From Metarhizium brunneum (taxonomy: Eukaryota; Ascomycota; Sordariomycetes; Hypocreales; Clavicipitaceae): 64,000 nt of DNA. Numbering within the stretch: the first letter of the stretch is position 1; the number at the start of each line of letters is the position of its first letter. Shown here piece by piece: positions 34,521-45,266 of this stretch. The stretch covers positions 2,108,001 to 2,172,000 of the forward strand of contig NC_089422.1 in NCBI RefSeq assembly GCF_013426205.1, in the 5' to 3' direction. The notes beneath the pieces were generated by a model that saw nothing but the letters and a program-made list of their open reading frames with translations, searched no databases and had not been told where the DNA came from. Made by a program: the position numbers and the translations under genes.

Positions 34521-36188
34521 GGTGGCGGTGGTGAATGTTGGTTGAAAAGGCAGCAGGATGGGGGTGTGTGCCAGAGGTCAAGTTCAATGTTGGGTTGGAC
34601 GTGCCGGAGATTCGCCCGTGCGACGCCAAGTCCACTGTTGACACTCGCCGACCATGTGAGAGGATGGCTGTGTTGGTTGCGTGCCAAGGCATAGGCATGA
34701 GCTGAAGGTTCACATGTTGATCTTCGTTGGTTCTTGTGAGGCGGGGTCATGACGGCATCGCCACACTTTAATTCCGTTTGATACAAAACAGAAATGGAGA
34801 TGGATGGCATTTCCGTCGGAAGTCTCCCGTGATGAAATATTGCCCATCTGCAATGCAGGGACCCCCGGAGTGCCCCAGTTGTGCAAGCAGGGCCGCCACG
34901 TTGGGCAACACCATTGGGCTCAGGCTGGAAATGCGATTGACTTCCAAGAACGGCGCGCGGCGAAGCTGCTCTGGAGCCAGCAACTCTGTGCCCCTGGCGC
35001 ATGCCTGAGAACCCAGGCATCCACGCCAAATGCCAAGCAAGATTCTCAGGCACAAACCCAGGGCCCCACTCTGGCCGTTGACAAAAAGGCTGGAAAATTA
35101 TTCTCCATTTTGCTCTTTTTCTTCTTTTCCTTCATTCAAAAATGAACAACGCAAAAAACACGTTCAAGTTTCTCGCAACATGCTGGTCCGAGGTGTGCTT
35201 TTACAGCCTGCGCCCAAGACTGCCGGTGACTGAGGAACAGAAACGGAGATGAAATCGAACAATCTTGGGTGCGGTGCTCTCCTGGCAGTAGCCAAATGGG
35301 GAGGATCGCAATGATTGAACGTACATGCCCATGTCGACACTAGGGTTCTGAATGCTTCGCTCAATTGCCGAGACCGACGGGTGCCTTTATGTGCCAATGT
35401 CCTAAAAGACGAGAGGAATATTCTAGTCACCAAAAACCCCTGCTGTGTATTGAGAATGGGTTGGGGAGTTGGCAATTGACGCCATGAGCGACCGGAGGTC
35501 TTGCCCGGAAGACCTCTACGTATTGTGGTGACTGTACTTTTCTTGCCCACTGATCGACTTATGCTCATCGTCGCGTAGATTAATTAATTAAATGTTTCCT
35601 CTCATCGGTTGCCTGAACCTGCCCACCTACGATTCCTTGCCTGACGCAACCAACGCTCTACGAGGCCGGTAGTCACATGACCAATCGCCAGACTTCACAT
35701 CTAGGCACATGGTGTTACGAATTGAACCTTTTCAGTTGGAACCAAACTGTATTTTCGTTGGAGTATTATATCGAACAGTATACATGATTGAGCGCCAGTG
35801 TCCATATATATTCCCTGCTGTTCAAGGTGTTGTGGCTGGCTGCTGGTGTGCGCAACGATGATCAAACGACAGGTTTCCGTCCTGCATTGTTTGTCGGCAT
35901 TAAAACGAACGCTCGTGCTTGAATATCTCTCTTCAGCACGGCGGGAGAAACGAAAGAAGCAACATAAACTCATTTAGACATCCTGACCCAGGCGACTCCC
36001 ATGCCCCGCATGTTTTGTCTGTTTCATTTTCCCATACCCAAAAAAAAGAAGAAGAAAAAGGCCACCCGCCATTGACACTAGTAAAACAAATCGACGGCCA
36101 ATCCACCCAGGTCGGCATAAAATAAAGAGGTAAGTAATACAGTACTGAAGATTTTGTCTCAAAGAACCCCCTGTTGTGCCCCGACTCT
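34521..36188. other. intergenic, promoter side of PLC
   Basis: The long minus frame at 34118-35053 overlaps the PLC 5' end in another frame and continues through the promoter. I see no domain in it. Nothing else is recognised. Confidence 0.45.
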
Positions 36189-36989
36189 TTACTCAAGAGA
36201 TTCGACAACGTTGCGGGCGGCAAGGTCAAGAGCGTGAAGATCACGCTTGGCCTTCCAACATGGTTGACCTGGCCTCCAGCACCACTGTGGATTGGCTTCG
36301 GGGTTGGCTTCAGGGCTCGCCTCACGCTTCGTCTTCAAGCACAGGATGTTTGGGCCGTTGCAGACGGCAGGGAAGTGGCCGCCTTGGTGGGAGGGAGGAG
36401 CGTCGCCCCCCTCGTCCCTCTTTGACATGTCACGAATCTCGTTGATGACGGCTTCGGCGGCCCTCTTGGCCTTCCAGCAGGGTTGTCCGGGCCGGCCGCA
36501 CCAACGCTTGTCTTTCCAGCAGGGTTCTCCGGGCGCGGAGCACCATTGACGCTTGTCCTCCGCAACTGCGTCTCTCTTGTCTTTCCAGCAGGGTTCTCCG
36601 GGCGAGGAGCACCATTGACGCTTGTCCTCCGCCACTTCGCCTCTCTTGTCGAGTCCTTCATCAGCGGCGAATCGGGTCTCGAGACTTAGGTCACGGTAGT
36701 ATTCGGCAGGCTCGCGGGCAGTCAATGAAGCAACGTGGGCGAGCTCAATCAGGGATCTCTTGATCTTATACGCAGCTCCGCCAGGGGAGTTGCTGTATTC
36801 GGCTTCAGGGGTGCGTTCTTTCAGTGCGCCGGAAGACTTGATCGACTCAGAGAAGGCTTCAGCAACTCTCTTGACCTTCCAGCAAGGTTGGCCAGGCCGC
36901 CAGCACCAAGGGGAAGCCTCTGGAGCAGGGGCTGGAGCAGCGTAAGCGCCTGCGGCCGCCAGGGCGAGGACGATGGACGTAACGTGCAT
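36189..36989 (-). CDS. alpha-type peptide pheromone precursor with six heterogeneous repeats
   Basis: Secreted precursor cut by Kex2 into short peptides sensed by the Ste2-type GPCR of the opposite mating type. 266 aa, single exon, with a signal peptide at about residues 1-17. ATG 36989 is preferred over the in-frame ATG at 37022, which would spoil the signal. Cysteine-bracketed decapeptides lie at residues 28-37 (WCWRPGQPCW), 126-135 (WCSSPGEPCW), 149-158 (WCSAPGEPCW), 163-172 (WCGRPGQPCW), 209-218 (VCNGPNILCL, degenerate) and 236-245 (WCWRPGQPCW). Most are followed by K-x-KR for Kex2 and Kex1 trimming. Spacers hold EA, VAE and NPEA dipeptides of the Ste13 type. The first repeat has no KR in front and lies right after the signal region. 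Length and layout match Sordariomycete ppg-type precursors. Confidence 0.93.
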   Translation of the reverse strand: MHVTSIVLALAAAGAYAAPAPAPEASPWCWRPGQPCWKVKRVAEAFSESIKSSGALKERTPEAEYSNSPGGAAYKIKRSLIELAHVASLTAREPAEYYRDLSLETRFAADEGLDKRGEVAEDKRQWCSSPGEPCWKDKRDAVAEDKRQWCSAPGEPCWKDKRWCGRPGQPCWKAKRAAEAVINEIRDMSKRDEGGDAPPSHQGGHFPAVCNGPNILCLKTKREASPEANPEANPQWCWRPGQPCWKAKRDLHALDLAARNVVESLE

Positions 36990-39063
36990 GGTGCCTCTCC
37001 AGTAATAAAGAAGATATGACAAAAAAGGGAAATGAAAAGTTGTCTTGAAGAAGTCTCGGACTGACCAGTTCTATACAGTAGTCTCCAAATGCAAGTTGTC
37101 TTGAAGTAGATGAACGAGCAAAGACCATGCACGACGGCGGCAACGACGCTGATTTTATCCCTTTTGGGCAAACAACGACTGAGACGGAAGAAAACAGATG
37201 CAAGTAGAGTCTGACGAGAGAGAGCTTTGGTCACATTGTCGCCATGTGAGCCCTCAGTGAATCTAGTCGACTATTGAAGAAGGGAATCAATAGATTTCGC
37301 GTCAACACTTAGCGCTCCATTGTGATGCCAGCTGCGTCCGCCATTACTCAACGCCTCCCACGCTAACAAATCAACTAGATGATCTGGGTTCTTTCTCGCA
37401 AGCCATTTTATGAGGTAATGTCTCCATTTGTGGTAAAGACGTGGAAGCCCATGCGTCCATGGACGATGAAGTGAACTTTGCGGGAGGCTGCATGGCCGAC
37501 TACCCGCGCCGCCGGTGGGGTCAATTATCAGCAGAATAAAGCCATGGCAATGTTTTGCATGCCTAGCTATTGAGTTCCTCTTCCACTTGTGGCAACTGTG
37601 TGGAGGCGAGGAGCCGCATGGTAACTGCGAGATGGACTCGGGACGGCCAGCATGCTTGGGGGAGGCGTACGGTATATTGGAAAAGCTTGCCTTATTGAGA
37701 AGGAAACCCCGAAGCTGTACAATCACAGCCCTGGATTCCACAGGCACAGACTCCTGGCGCGACTGGCTTTTACTCAGCCACTCCTCTTGGCGTGCTATTG
37801 AGCGTTGCCGAGGTGTAGTTGTGTTTGTGCCTGAAGTTATTGATCTTGTATTCATTACCAAATCGGGAAGGTGGGTCCGCGCTCGAATACCAGACGTGCC
37901 TTTGCGCCGGCCCTCAACGTCGAACTATAAGTGCCACGGGCGTTCCATGGCACTGGACATGTGAAAGCAAAACTTGGTAAATAAAGGGAATTTACCGTCG
38001 TGAATTGCAACGAAGGATGCTAAAATTATCGCGTCATTGGCGGGAACCTCCTCACGTGGCGAGTTGCTCCTTTGTGCCACTTATCAGAATGGACGCCGCA
38101 TTGCGAGTTGAGGGTCTATGAACATTGAGATTGGCTTAGTAGAACCGTTTGTCCTTGCCCAAATAGCCTAAATGAGAAATATGTAGTCGAATCATGTAGA
38201 TGGACGCCCTGGGGCTTCCCAGGACGCATCCACGACTCGACGTCCGTTCCTGTGTAATTGTCGGGATTGTACTCCGTATTAGTCGGCGAGACTTGTTTCG
38301 ACGGCGAGTATGTGCCCCTGGCCCAGATACTAGTCCACGCCATGCTTTGGTATGCCGCGTGATTTGTTACATCCCATATGCGAGTCATCTGTGTTAGATT
38401 GGACCCGAACACCGGGTGTCTTGATCCCAGAACCAAGGAAGGCATCGATCCCAGCCAATGATGAATTGGCTCAAGGCCCAATTTTGATGCCTGCTATGGG
38501 TCCCGGGCGCTCGGTCCAGGAAGCCCGGTCCACTAGTTCGAGTTGACGGTGATAGCCGAAGCTCTCAATTGAGTATGTGTCAATTGAGATAATTGTCGTC
38601 TTGGATGCTGATAGTAGATAGTAGAGTATATGCCATTATATAGCAGCCTATTCAGGTGGATACCGCGCAGATGTAACAGCATTGGATCCATCCTGTGTGG
38701 ACTATTCAAAATCGACACTGTCGATCCCCCGGGGCAGACGGGCTGTGACGGCGGCGTCATCGGTGGCCTCCTCCGTGGTAGCCCGATGTCACTGCGAGTT
38801 TTGGATCCGACATGAAGATGGAGACGTACCTGCATCCCAACGATGCTATATCAATATTACGGTACAGTACTGGAGCGGATTGCTGATGACCCATGTTGTG
38901 TGACGTCAGGCTCACACCTCCCGCAGAAATGGTCAACGTCATGACTACTCCGCAAATCTGTGCCGTAAAGAAGCACGCCATAAGTAGTAATGAATTCATC
39001 GTTTCAATAGTTTGAATACGATCCATCTCCACATAACAATAAAACCTCAATTACGATCCCACC
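36990..39063. other. intergenic, no gene seen
   Basis: Two mutually overlapping frames (37271-37861 on - and 37515-37964 on +) are longer than average but show no domain, signal peptide or splice logic. One TACTCCGTA word lies at 38270. Confidence 0.4.
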
Positions 39064-39471
39064 ATGGGTTTACGACCGGCACAGGCCGCCCGCTTGTCGC
39101 GACTATTCGTCACCAAAGCATATCACACGAACCCCATTTCTTATTCGCCATACAAGGATTCACAAGACAGAAAATCGCTGAACCCACGGTCGGCAGAAGC
39201 TACCAAATCCGGTAGAGATGATGATGTTGCCAGTGCCCCAAAAGCCGCGTTTGGCCGGGGGGTAACTTCGCCAGAGGGCGAGCGTGCGACAGCCGCGAAG
39301 GAAGAGGGCAGTGATCCGCTGGAAGTAAGTGGCGCCAACCAGGAACTGAGTAAGCCTCAGGGAGATGAGAGATCTGGACACGCGATGGGTGCAGGCAAGG
39401 AGGTCAGGAAAGGGGGGAAGAGCGGTGGCGGCAGTGCGCCAAAGAATGGTGGTGCGAGCAAAGGGTATTGA
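39064..39471 (+). CDS. small conserved fungal protein with mitochondrial-type N-terminus
   Basis: 135 aa, single exon. The first 25 residues are basic and lack acids (GLRPAQAARLSRLFVTKAY), which fits a mitochondrial presequence. Then comes NPISYSPYKDSQDRKSLNPRS, similar in layout to a conserved ascomycete protein of unknown function, and a disordered tail rich in G, S, K and E with a short SAPKNGG end. No enzymatic domain is visible. The ATG follows a purine-rich CCACC context (tcccaccatgg). I do not know its function. Confidence 0.7.
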   Translation: MGLRPAQAARLSRLFVTKAYHTNPISYSPYKDSQDRKSLNPRSAEATKSGRDDDVASAPKAAFGRGVTSPEGERATAAKEEGSDPLEVSGANQELSKPQGDERSGHAMGAGKEVRKGGKSGGGSAPKNGGASKGY

Positions 39472-40378
39472 AGTGTTACGGAGAGAACAGGATATTGGAT
39501 CGCGGGCTGTGATTTCTCCTGGAATGCACTTTGATAGACTTTTCAGGCACAATGGCGACTATGTCCGCCAGAGAAGTCGTAAATCGCATGAGAAACTAGT
39601 AACCTCTGCACTGAAGATCAATGCCGATCACTGTGATGCTCTCTTTTTGTTAAAATACACTATTATTTTGGGTAAATTTGCCTTGTCTCTTTTACATTAT
39701 CACCTTTACTCCTACTAATACGCGGCTCGAGCTTGCAGCCCTTTCATTTCACGTTCCCAGCATTGGACTGACCAAGCACACAGCCTTGTCCAAAACACTC
39801 TTAGTATTCCTCGCAGTTCGGGCACTCTCATCATTCCCTCCGTGTCAAAGTAATACTGCAGGAGCTGGAAATTCCATCAAAGTTTATGGAAATTGCAGTT
39901 TCGTCCATTTAGACCTCGCTCTTGGCCAGATGAACTGCTTCGCCAGCTCCTCTAATGGCCTTTACTCATATGCTTCATGAGCATATTGCGTGACGCACCC
40001 CGTATTTATGAGGACAAAAGGGGCCGTCGCGCCGTCAAGGGCCTCAGCTGTACATATGGGCTTCAAAGAAAAGGTCGCAACAAACAGGAATTCCTTGCTC
40101 TTTGTCAAACTGCAACACAACACAGTCCTCTTTTGGGCTACATAACAGAAGTTAGCCATCAAAGTCTGTTACTATATTTACAGGTTCTGCGGCCACTTCG
40201 CATTCTATGCTCATCTATATTTGTTGTTCGCCTGTTTCCGTCGGTATCCCTAAGGTTCTGACATCCTCCTGACTCGGGGAAAAACTCATTTCGGGCTCAG
40301 ATGCGGCCGGTCAAGCACCAGCAAGCATCATATACTAGTCCTGCTTCAGCAAAGTGTCTGTCCCTGCCCTAAACTTTG
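39472..40378. other. intergenic, no gene seen
   Basis: Only short frames; presumed 3' flank of the small protein gene. Confidence 0.4.
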
Positions 40379-40507
40379 TCAACTTTGCCTAAGCCACTCG
40401 TTGTTCAGCAGGTCTTGCACTTTTGTCCTTTGATCCGGTTCGTGCTTAAGCAGGCCGGCTAGCATGTCCTCCCACTGCTCCTCTTCCGGCGTCACAACCT
40501 CACAAAC
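40379..40507 (-). pseudogene. orphan terminal exon resembling a protein-kinase C-terminal lobe
   Basis: A clean intron 3' end (branch ACTAAC, acceptor CCCAG at 40510-40508) leads into 43 codons. They read as a kinase subdomain XI tail: EEEQWEDMLAGLLKHEPDQR, then KVQDLLNNEWLRQS and a stop, as in fungal kinases whose last helix ends in ..EWL or ..DWM. I cannot find the catalytic part upstream on the minus strand (40510-41100). Either the gene is a decayed remnant or the upstream exons are too diverged to see. Confidence 0.4.
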
Positions 40508-43500
40508 CTGGGAAAGTTAGTAAACTAGAAAGGCGAATGCTAACAGAACCCATCTGCATGGCAGATGCCCCGACCGTTTAGGACGGCTGAGCTTCAACAG
40601 AATTGCCGGATATTTTGCGACGAATGTCAGTACCGCTTTCTTGAAGATCAAGAGTGCTTGGTTTACCATTGGCTGAAGTGCAGGATAGACCAGGCAGAGG
40701 TGCGTTTCTGAGTCTGAAGGCAGGTAGTTCGCGGCATTCGGTTTCCTTCATACAGGCGACGAAGGCCATCATCACAACGTACGTTGGTGTGTTTTCGTGC
40801 TAGTCACGGCTGAGACATACGATCGAGGAGCCACCATCGTCTAGCTCGTGAATAACCCGATGCCGGCTGCCGTGAAGCCCATCGCCAAGGCAAATGGAGT
40901 GATGGCCTCCTGGTCAATAATAACGAAGTTCCTTCAGCCAAGAATTATCAACATGACATCCGTCATAGTAGAGCCGTCTCCAGAGTCCATGGCCGTGAGA
41001 GATGTTGGGAATAGTCTCTTTTACCCGAGCCCCAAAGAGCTTTAGAGACTTCGCCAGCCTTTAATTTTTATGCGTAGGCGTTAGGGATCCAAGGTCAGGT
41101 AAACTGGAACCGGGGAGCCGATTTCGACGATTGTTGTCAGTTGTGCTCTCAGTATCGAAATGAGACACAAGTTGGGCGGCAGTTGGTCATTGACCAACTG
41201 GTTCAATTACGAAGGCCCATCAACGATGCAATAACCATCCATGAACAAACATAACAAACAGATTTGGCAGGCCCAAGCTGCTACCCCGTAGATGGACATG
41301 CAAGTCTCGTTCCCGAACTCTTGCAAATCCGTGACAGTTGCATCCGCTGCGGCTCGTCTGTTGCCTGCCAGTCGCCCTGCGCTGCGTGGCGCAGCATGAT
41401 GCAGAGCTCATTCCACCTAATAGCCGTGTTATCTGGTATCTCGATCTGCAATCTGTCGGCCGACGCCGTTTGGTATCGTCGGGGACGTTGCTGTGCTCAT
41501 CGGTCTCAAGTCGCCACACCTGAGTAATATGCACAAGTAGAACGAGGTGCGCGTCTACTTTTGCAATCAGAGCAGCTAAATTTGGTGGCTACATGCAACA
41601 CCTTGGAACCAATAGTCCATGTAAACCCAATGAGGTGAGACTGATACGAATTGGATAGCAGCTATCTTGGCCTGGTGAGGCTTTTCGGTACAACGCAAGC
41701 CGCCATATGTACGGCTACCCGTGAAGTGATATCATGCAAGTAAAATGGTTCACCTAGGTCTAGCTAAAATAGCAACTTCAGCTTTGCCACTTCAACTTGT
41801 CTCCCCTGTAGGCTGTAATGTAACCTTGGTCTTGCTCCATGTCGTCCTCTGCTCCACCAGTTCACCACACCATCAAAGACATGAGTCAAAATACAACCTT
41901 GTTAGGGCCGATGGGCCGCTGCATGCAAGTCATTCGATCTAGTTTTTCTTTTGTCCGACACACCAGGAAAGGTTCAAGGAGTCTGGTGAGCTATCGCCGT
42001 CGGTGCTGTAGAAGATGGGACGGTTTTCAAAACAGCTTGTAGTCGGAGCTTCTTGCCACAGAACATTGACCCGACGTTGCAAAAGCGTAGTGGCATGGCC
42101 GACCAGCCGATTCTCCTTCGGTGGCTAGACAAGAGACTCGGGGAATCCATAGAGCATCGACGTCAATGTGTAGCAAGTTCCTTGGCTCAATGCTGCGGCT
42201 GCATGTACGGCTTACTCCTTGGGGTAACAACACAGGAGAAACTATCGTGGCGCTGGCCATCTGCCTGTTGTGCAACGTCGCTTGGCTTACGGACTGCGAT
42301 CACGGATAGCCCGCGTGTCCCATTACCTACAATTCGTTCCATTTATGCATGTCATCTTGCCGGGGGATGCAGCTACTTTGACTGTTGCCCATTCTATGAT
42401 GATGCCTGACCACAAGTTCATCAGCCTTATGCCAAGGTCTTTTTTGGGCATCCAAATCGTACGCTTGCGGCCTGGGTGACTCCATTACTCACGGTTTCTT
42501 GTTTCGATAGCTTCTTTGACTACCCTTGTCAACATGGTCGTCTTTACATTCATCCAACGGCCTGTCAGGCACCGCCTCTCACGGACATGCCTTGACTGAC
42601 AACGCACCTTGTTGGAACAATTGACTGGCTGGCAGATGAAACTTCTTAAACTTGTCATAACTGCCAAAAATGGGATTCTACATGGTCTCTGGAGCCTCGC
42701 CCAGCGCGGGACTCAAAGCACAACAAACCCCAATGGTGAAAGCTGTACCGGACGTTATTCACAAGAGGAAATGGCAAAAACAACCCCCACGTAGATTTTT
42801 AAAATAAAACTGCCGAGCGAATTGGCGGATCATATGCTCCCCCCTGTGGCAATTGTTTTCTTGCAAGTGAATTCCCTCAATTGCATGGAGCTGATTTCGC
42901 TGCGTTGCCCTTGCGTGGCATTTGGTCCCTGTTGATATGCAGGAACCCTGATTGATCATGGCACATCCAAATCAACTACTATCTGCATCTCTCTTTTGCT
43001 TCTGTCTATCCATATCCACATGTAAACAAGTAGATAAGGTCATGTGCATCCTCCCGACATCCCGACTGCCATGGATGTCTTGTAACCTTTGGCCCGTCCA
43101 CTGCAACACCACCTCTGACCGTATACCCTGGCTCTGCTCCCGGATTTCCCGCGGCCGGGCAGGTGGAAGCGATTATCTGTGCCGAACCAAGCTCCGCCAG
43201 TGGCCCGACATGGCGGATAGAAGTCGGCGTTTGCATGTCTGGGCTCCGCGGGAAGATAACGTTGCCGTTATTGGAGCCGACTTGCCATCTGTTTGTTTTG
43301 CTGCAAACTGAAAAGATACACCCCTGCCAATGTGCATCGTATGCTACCCCCCGGATGAAGGCATCAACGGCGTAGGGTCCAAGACTTGCGCTTGGTGACC
43401 ATGGCAAACACATAATGCGAAGCCACAAGAACAGCCCAAGCTCTAGCTTTTGGGGGACTATAGCAAGAACCTCTGTTGGACACCGAGCCCGGCATGGATG

Positions 43501-44716
43501 AATTCACATTGGACGGAAAGGACAGGCGTGGCAGAGGTGAAATACGATGCATATCACTCTTCTGCATTTGACGTTTGCCGGGCAACAATGAATCGGGCTC
43601 TCGTAGGAGCTATACTTTTGAAGTTACTATTGTGCAAGCATATAGTTGGCTGTGGGATGAACTGGCTCTTCTTTCCAGGCTACATATGTAGCCTTCATGC
43701 GGCGTAATAGGAGTTCAGCTTCAATATCCTTGCGCCAGTGTGGGGGAACCGGTGGCAATACTACCATCATGCCGCTAAAATTAGGTACTCTGGGTGTGAA
43801 AAGTTATAGGAGAGTTGCACTGGAGGCACGAACATATGCATGTTGGGTCGTAAGATGCCAAGCGTCTTGGAATCCCGTTGACAGGAATCCACTCCCGTCA
43901 TCAACGGTTTAAAGAGGAGAAAATGCAACAAGGCGATGCAGGCTCGGGGTGTACTCTGTTGCCCGCATTCTGGACGAGCGGAAAGCAGTATAGTTATTTC
44001 CGATTCCGCAGTAAACCGTTGCGGCGTGAGGTCCCGTTTTAATCCTCGTTCATTTATTTCTACAGGGACGGAGATGTTGGGAAGAGCTTTTCCCTGGCAC
44101 TGGAAGGTGATTGACACAACTCCAATGACGATGCAGTCCATGGTTGGTCCTCATGCAGTATCCAGAACAAGTTTGGGAGGACCGTTGCGTAAGTAAGGCA
44201 GTTAACTAGCATTGATTCTTGCAAGACCCTAATAGTTCATTATAGCAGATGTACCTTACAAGCAACGGAACGTCTCTGCTTGTGTCGGCTACACATGAAA
44301 TAGACGTATTTCAGATCTAGAAGAGGCCAATCATCACATCTCCATGAAGGAAATGCTTGTATCCGTTGGACCAGCGATGGAGCATGTGCAGAAGGCTTTA
44401 TGTGTACGCCAACACCCCCTACTGCTCTCGCATGAATTGGTCTGAGTAACTGCAGGGATGTAAAAGCTGAGCATCCAAAAGTCTCTTGTTTATTGACGGC
44501 TTGACCGTATACCTGCAACTTGTACGCTAGCCTCACGTAGCCCTTATGCGGGCTGTCAACACGGATGTAAGTCATTGGATAGAGTCTCGGCAGAGAGAGG
44601 TGCATCTTGATTCCGTGCATATTACTCTCTTTGCATACACCGGGAAGTCCGACAAGGACAGAAACTTTGTCTTTGGAAAACAAGCTGTCAAAAGGATACA
44701 GGACACGGTGAACAAG
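40508..44716. other. 4.2 kb gene-poor tract
   Basis: Short frames on both strands without recognisable domains, including 43006-43428 (-) and 44240-44758 (-). The latter overlaps the hydrophobin promoter and is rejected. The distal part is probably the hydrophobin upstream regulatory region. Confidence 0.4.
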
Positions 44717-44724
44717 TATAAATA
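44717..44724 (+). promoter_or_regulatory. TATA box of hydrophobin gene
   Basis: TATAAATA lies 134 nt upstream of the hydrophobin ATG. The leader between them is pyrimidine-rich (CTTCATTCCTACTTTGC, TCCATCCACTCACACCC), as in strongly expressed fungal genes. Confidence 0.75.
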
Positions 44725-44850
44725 ACCAGCTCTCCTCTCGAAACATTTCAATCTTCATTCCTACTTTGCTGCAGCGGCTTCAATTCAAATCCATCCACTC
44801 ACACCCAACTGCCTCTACTGTTTCCAACTTTACATCTACCACATCTCAAC

Positions 44851-45266
44851 ATGAAGTTCCTCGCTGTCGCCGCTCTCCTTGCGGGTGCTGCCATTGCTGC
44901 TCCCACTTTTAACACTGGCGGCGGTTCGGTTTGCCCTTCTGGTCTCTACAGCAATCCCCAGTGCTGCTCTACTGTTGTTCTCGGTATCGTCGGCCTTGAC
45001 TGCCAATCCCGTGAGTATTGCCATCTTGAAGCGTACCCTTGAAAAGATTATACCAACTCCAAGAATAGCTAGCAGCACCCCTCGTGACGGCGCGGACTTT
45101 AGGAGTATCTGCGCGGCGACCGGAAGTCAAGCTGTATGCTGCGTAGTTCCTGTTGTAAGTTCAGAATCCCACCCAGTGAACCTATTTAAAACGATGGCTT
45201 CCGTACTGACACAACCATGAAAAGGCTGGCCAAGACCTTCTCTGCAACCGCCCGGTGGGTGCTTAG
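44851..45266 (+). CDS. class II hydrophobin
   Basis: Small secreted surfactant that coats aerial hyphae and spores. Three exons (44851-45010, 45069-45154, 45225-45266) encode 95 aa. The signal peptide is [18 protein letters not shown]. The eight cysteines follow the class II order C-CC-C-C-CC-C: VCPSG, QCC, DC, SIC, VCC and LLC. The short spacing and hydrophobic [14 protein letters not shown] block are class II features. Splice choices (AATAG acceptor at 45068, AAAG acceptor at 45224) are the only ones that restore [13 protein letters not shown] and [13 protein letters not shown]. It has a good TATA box and stands alone in a gene-poor tract. Intact. Confidence 0.95.

Noticed and set aside
34118..35053. 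311-aa minus-strand frame
   Set aside because: It overlaps the PLC 5' coding region in a different frame and runs into the promoter without any recognisable family pattern.
37271..37964. Two antiparallel frames of 196 and 149 aa
   Set aside because: Mutually overlapping, no signal peptide or motif, and no plausible promoter.
44240..44758. 172-aa minus-strand frame
   Set aside because: It covers the hydrophobin TATA box and upstream region, with no domain.
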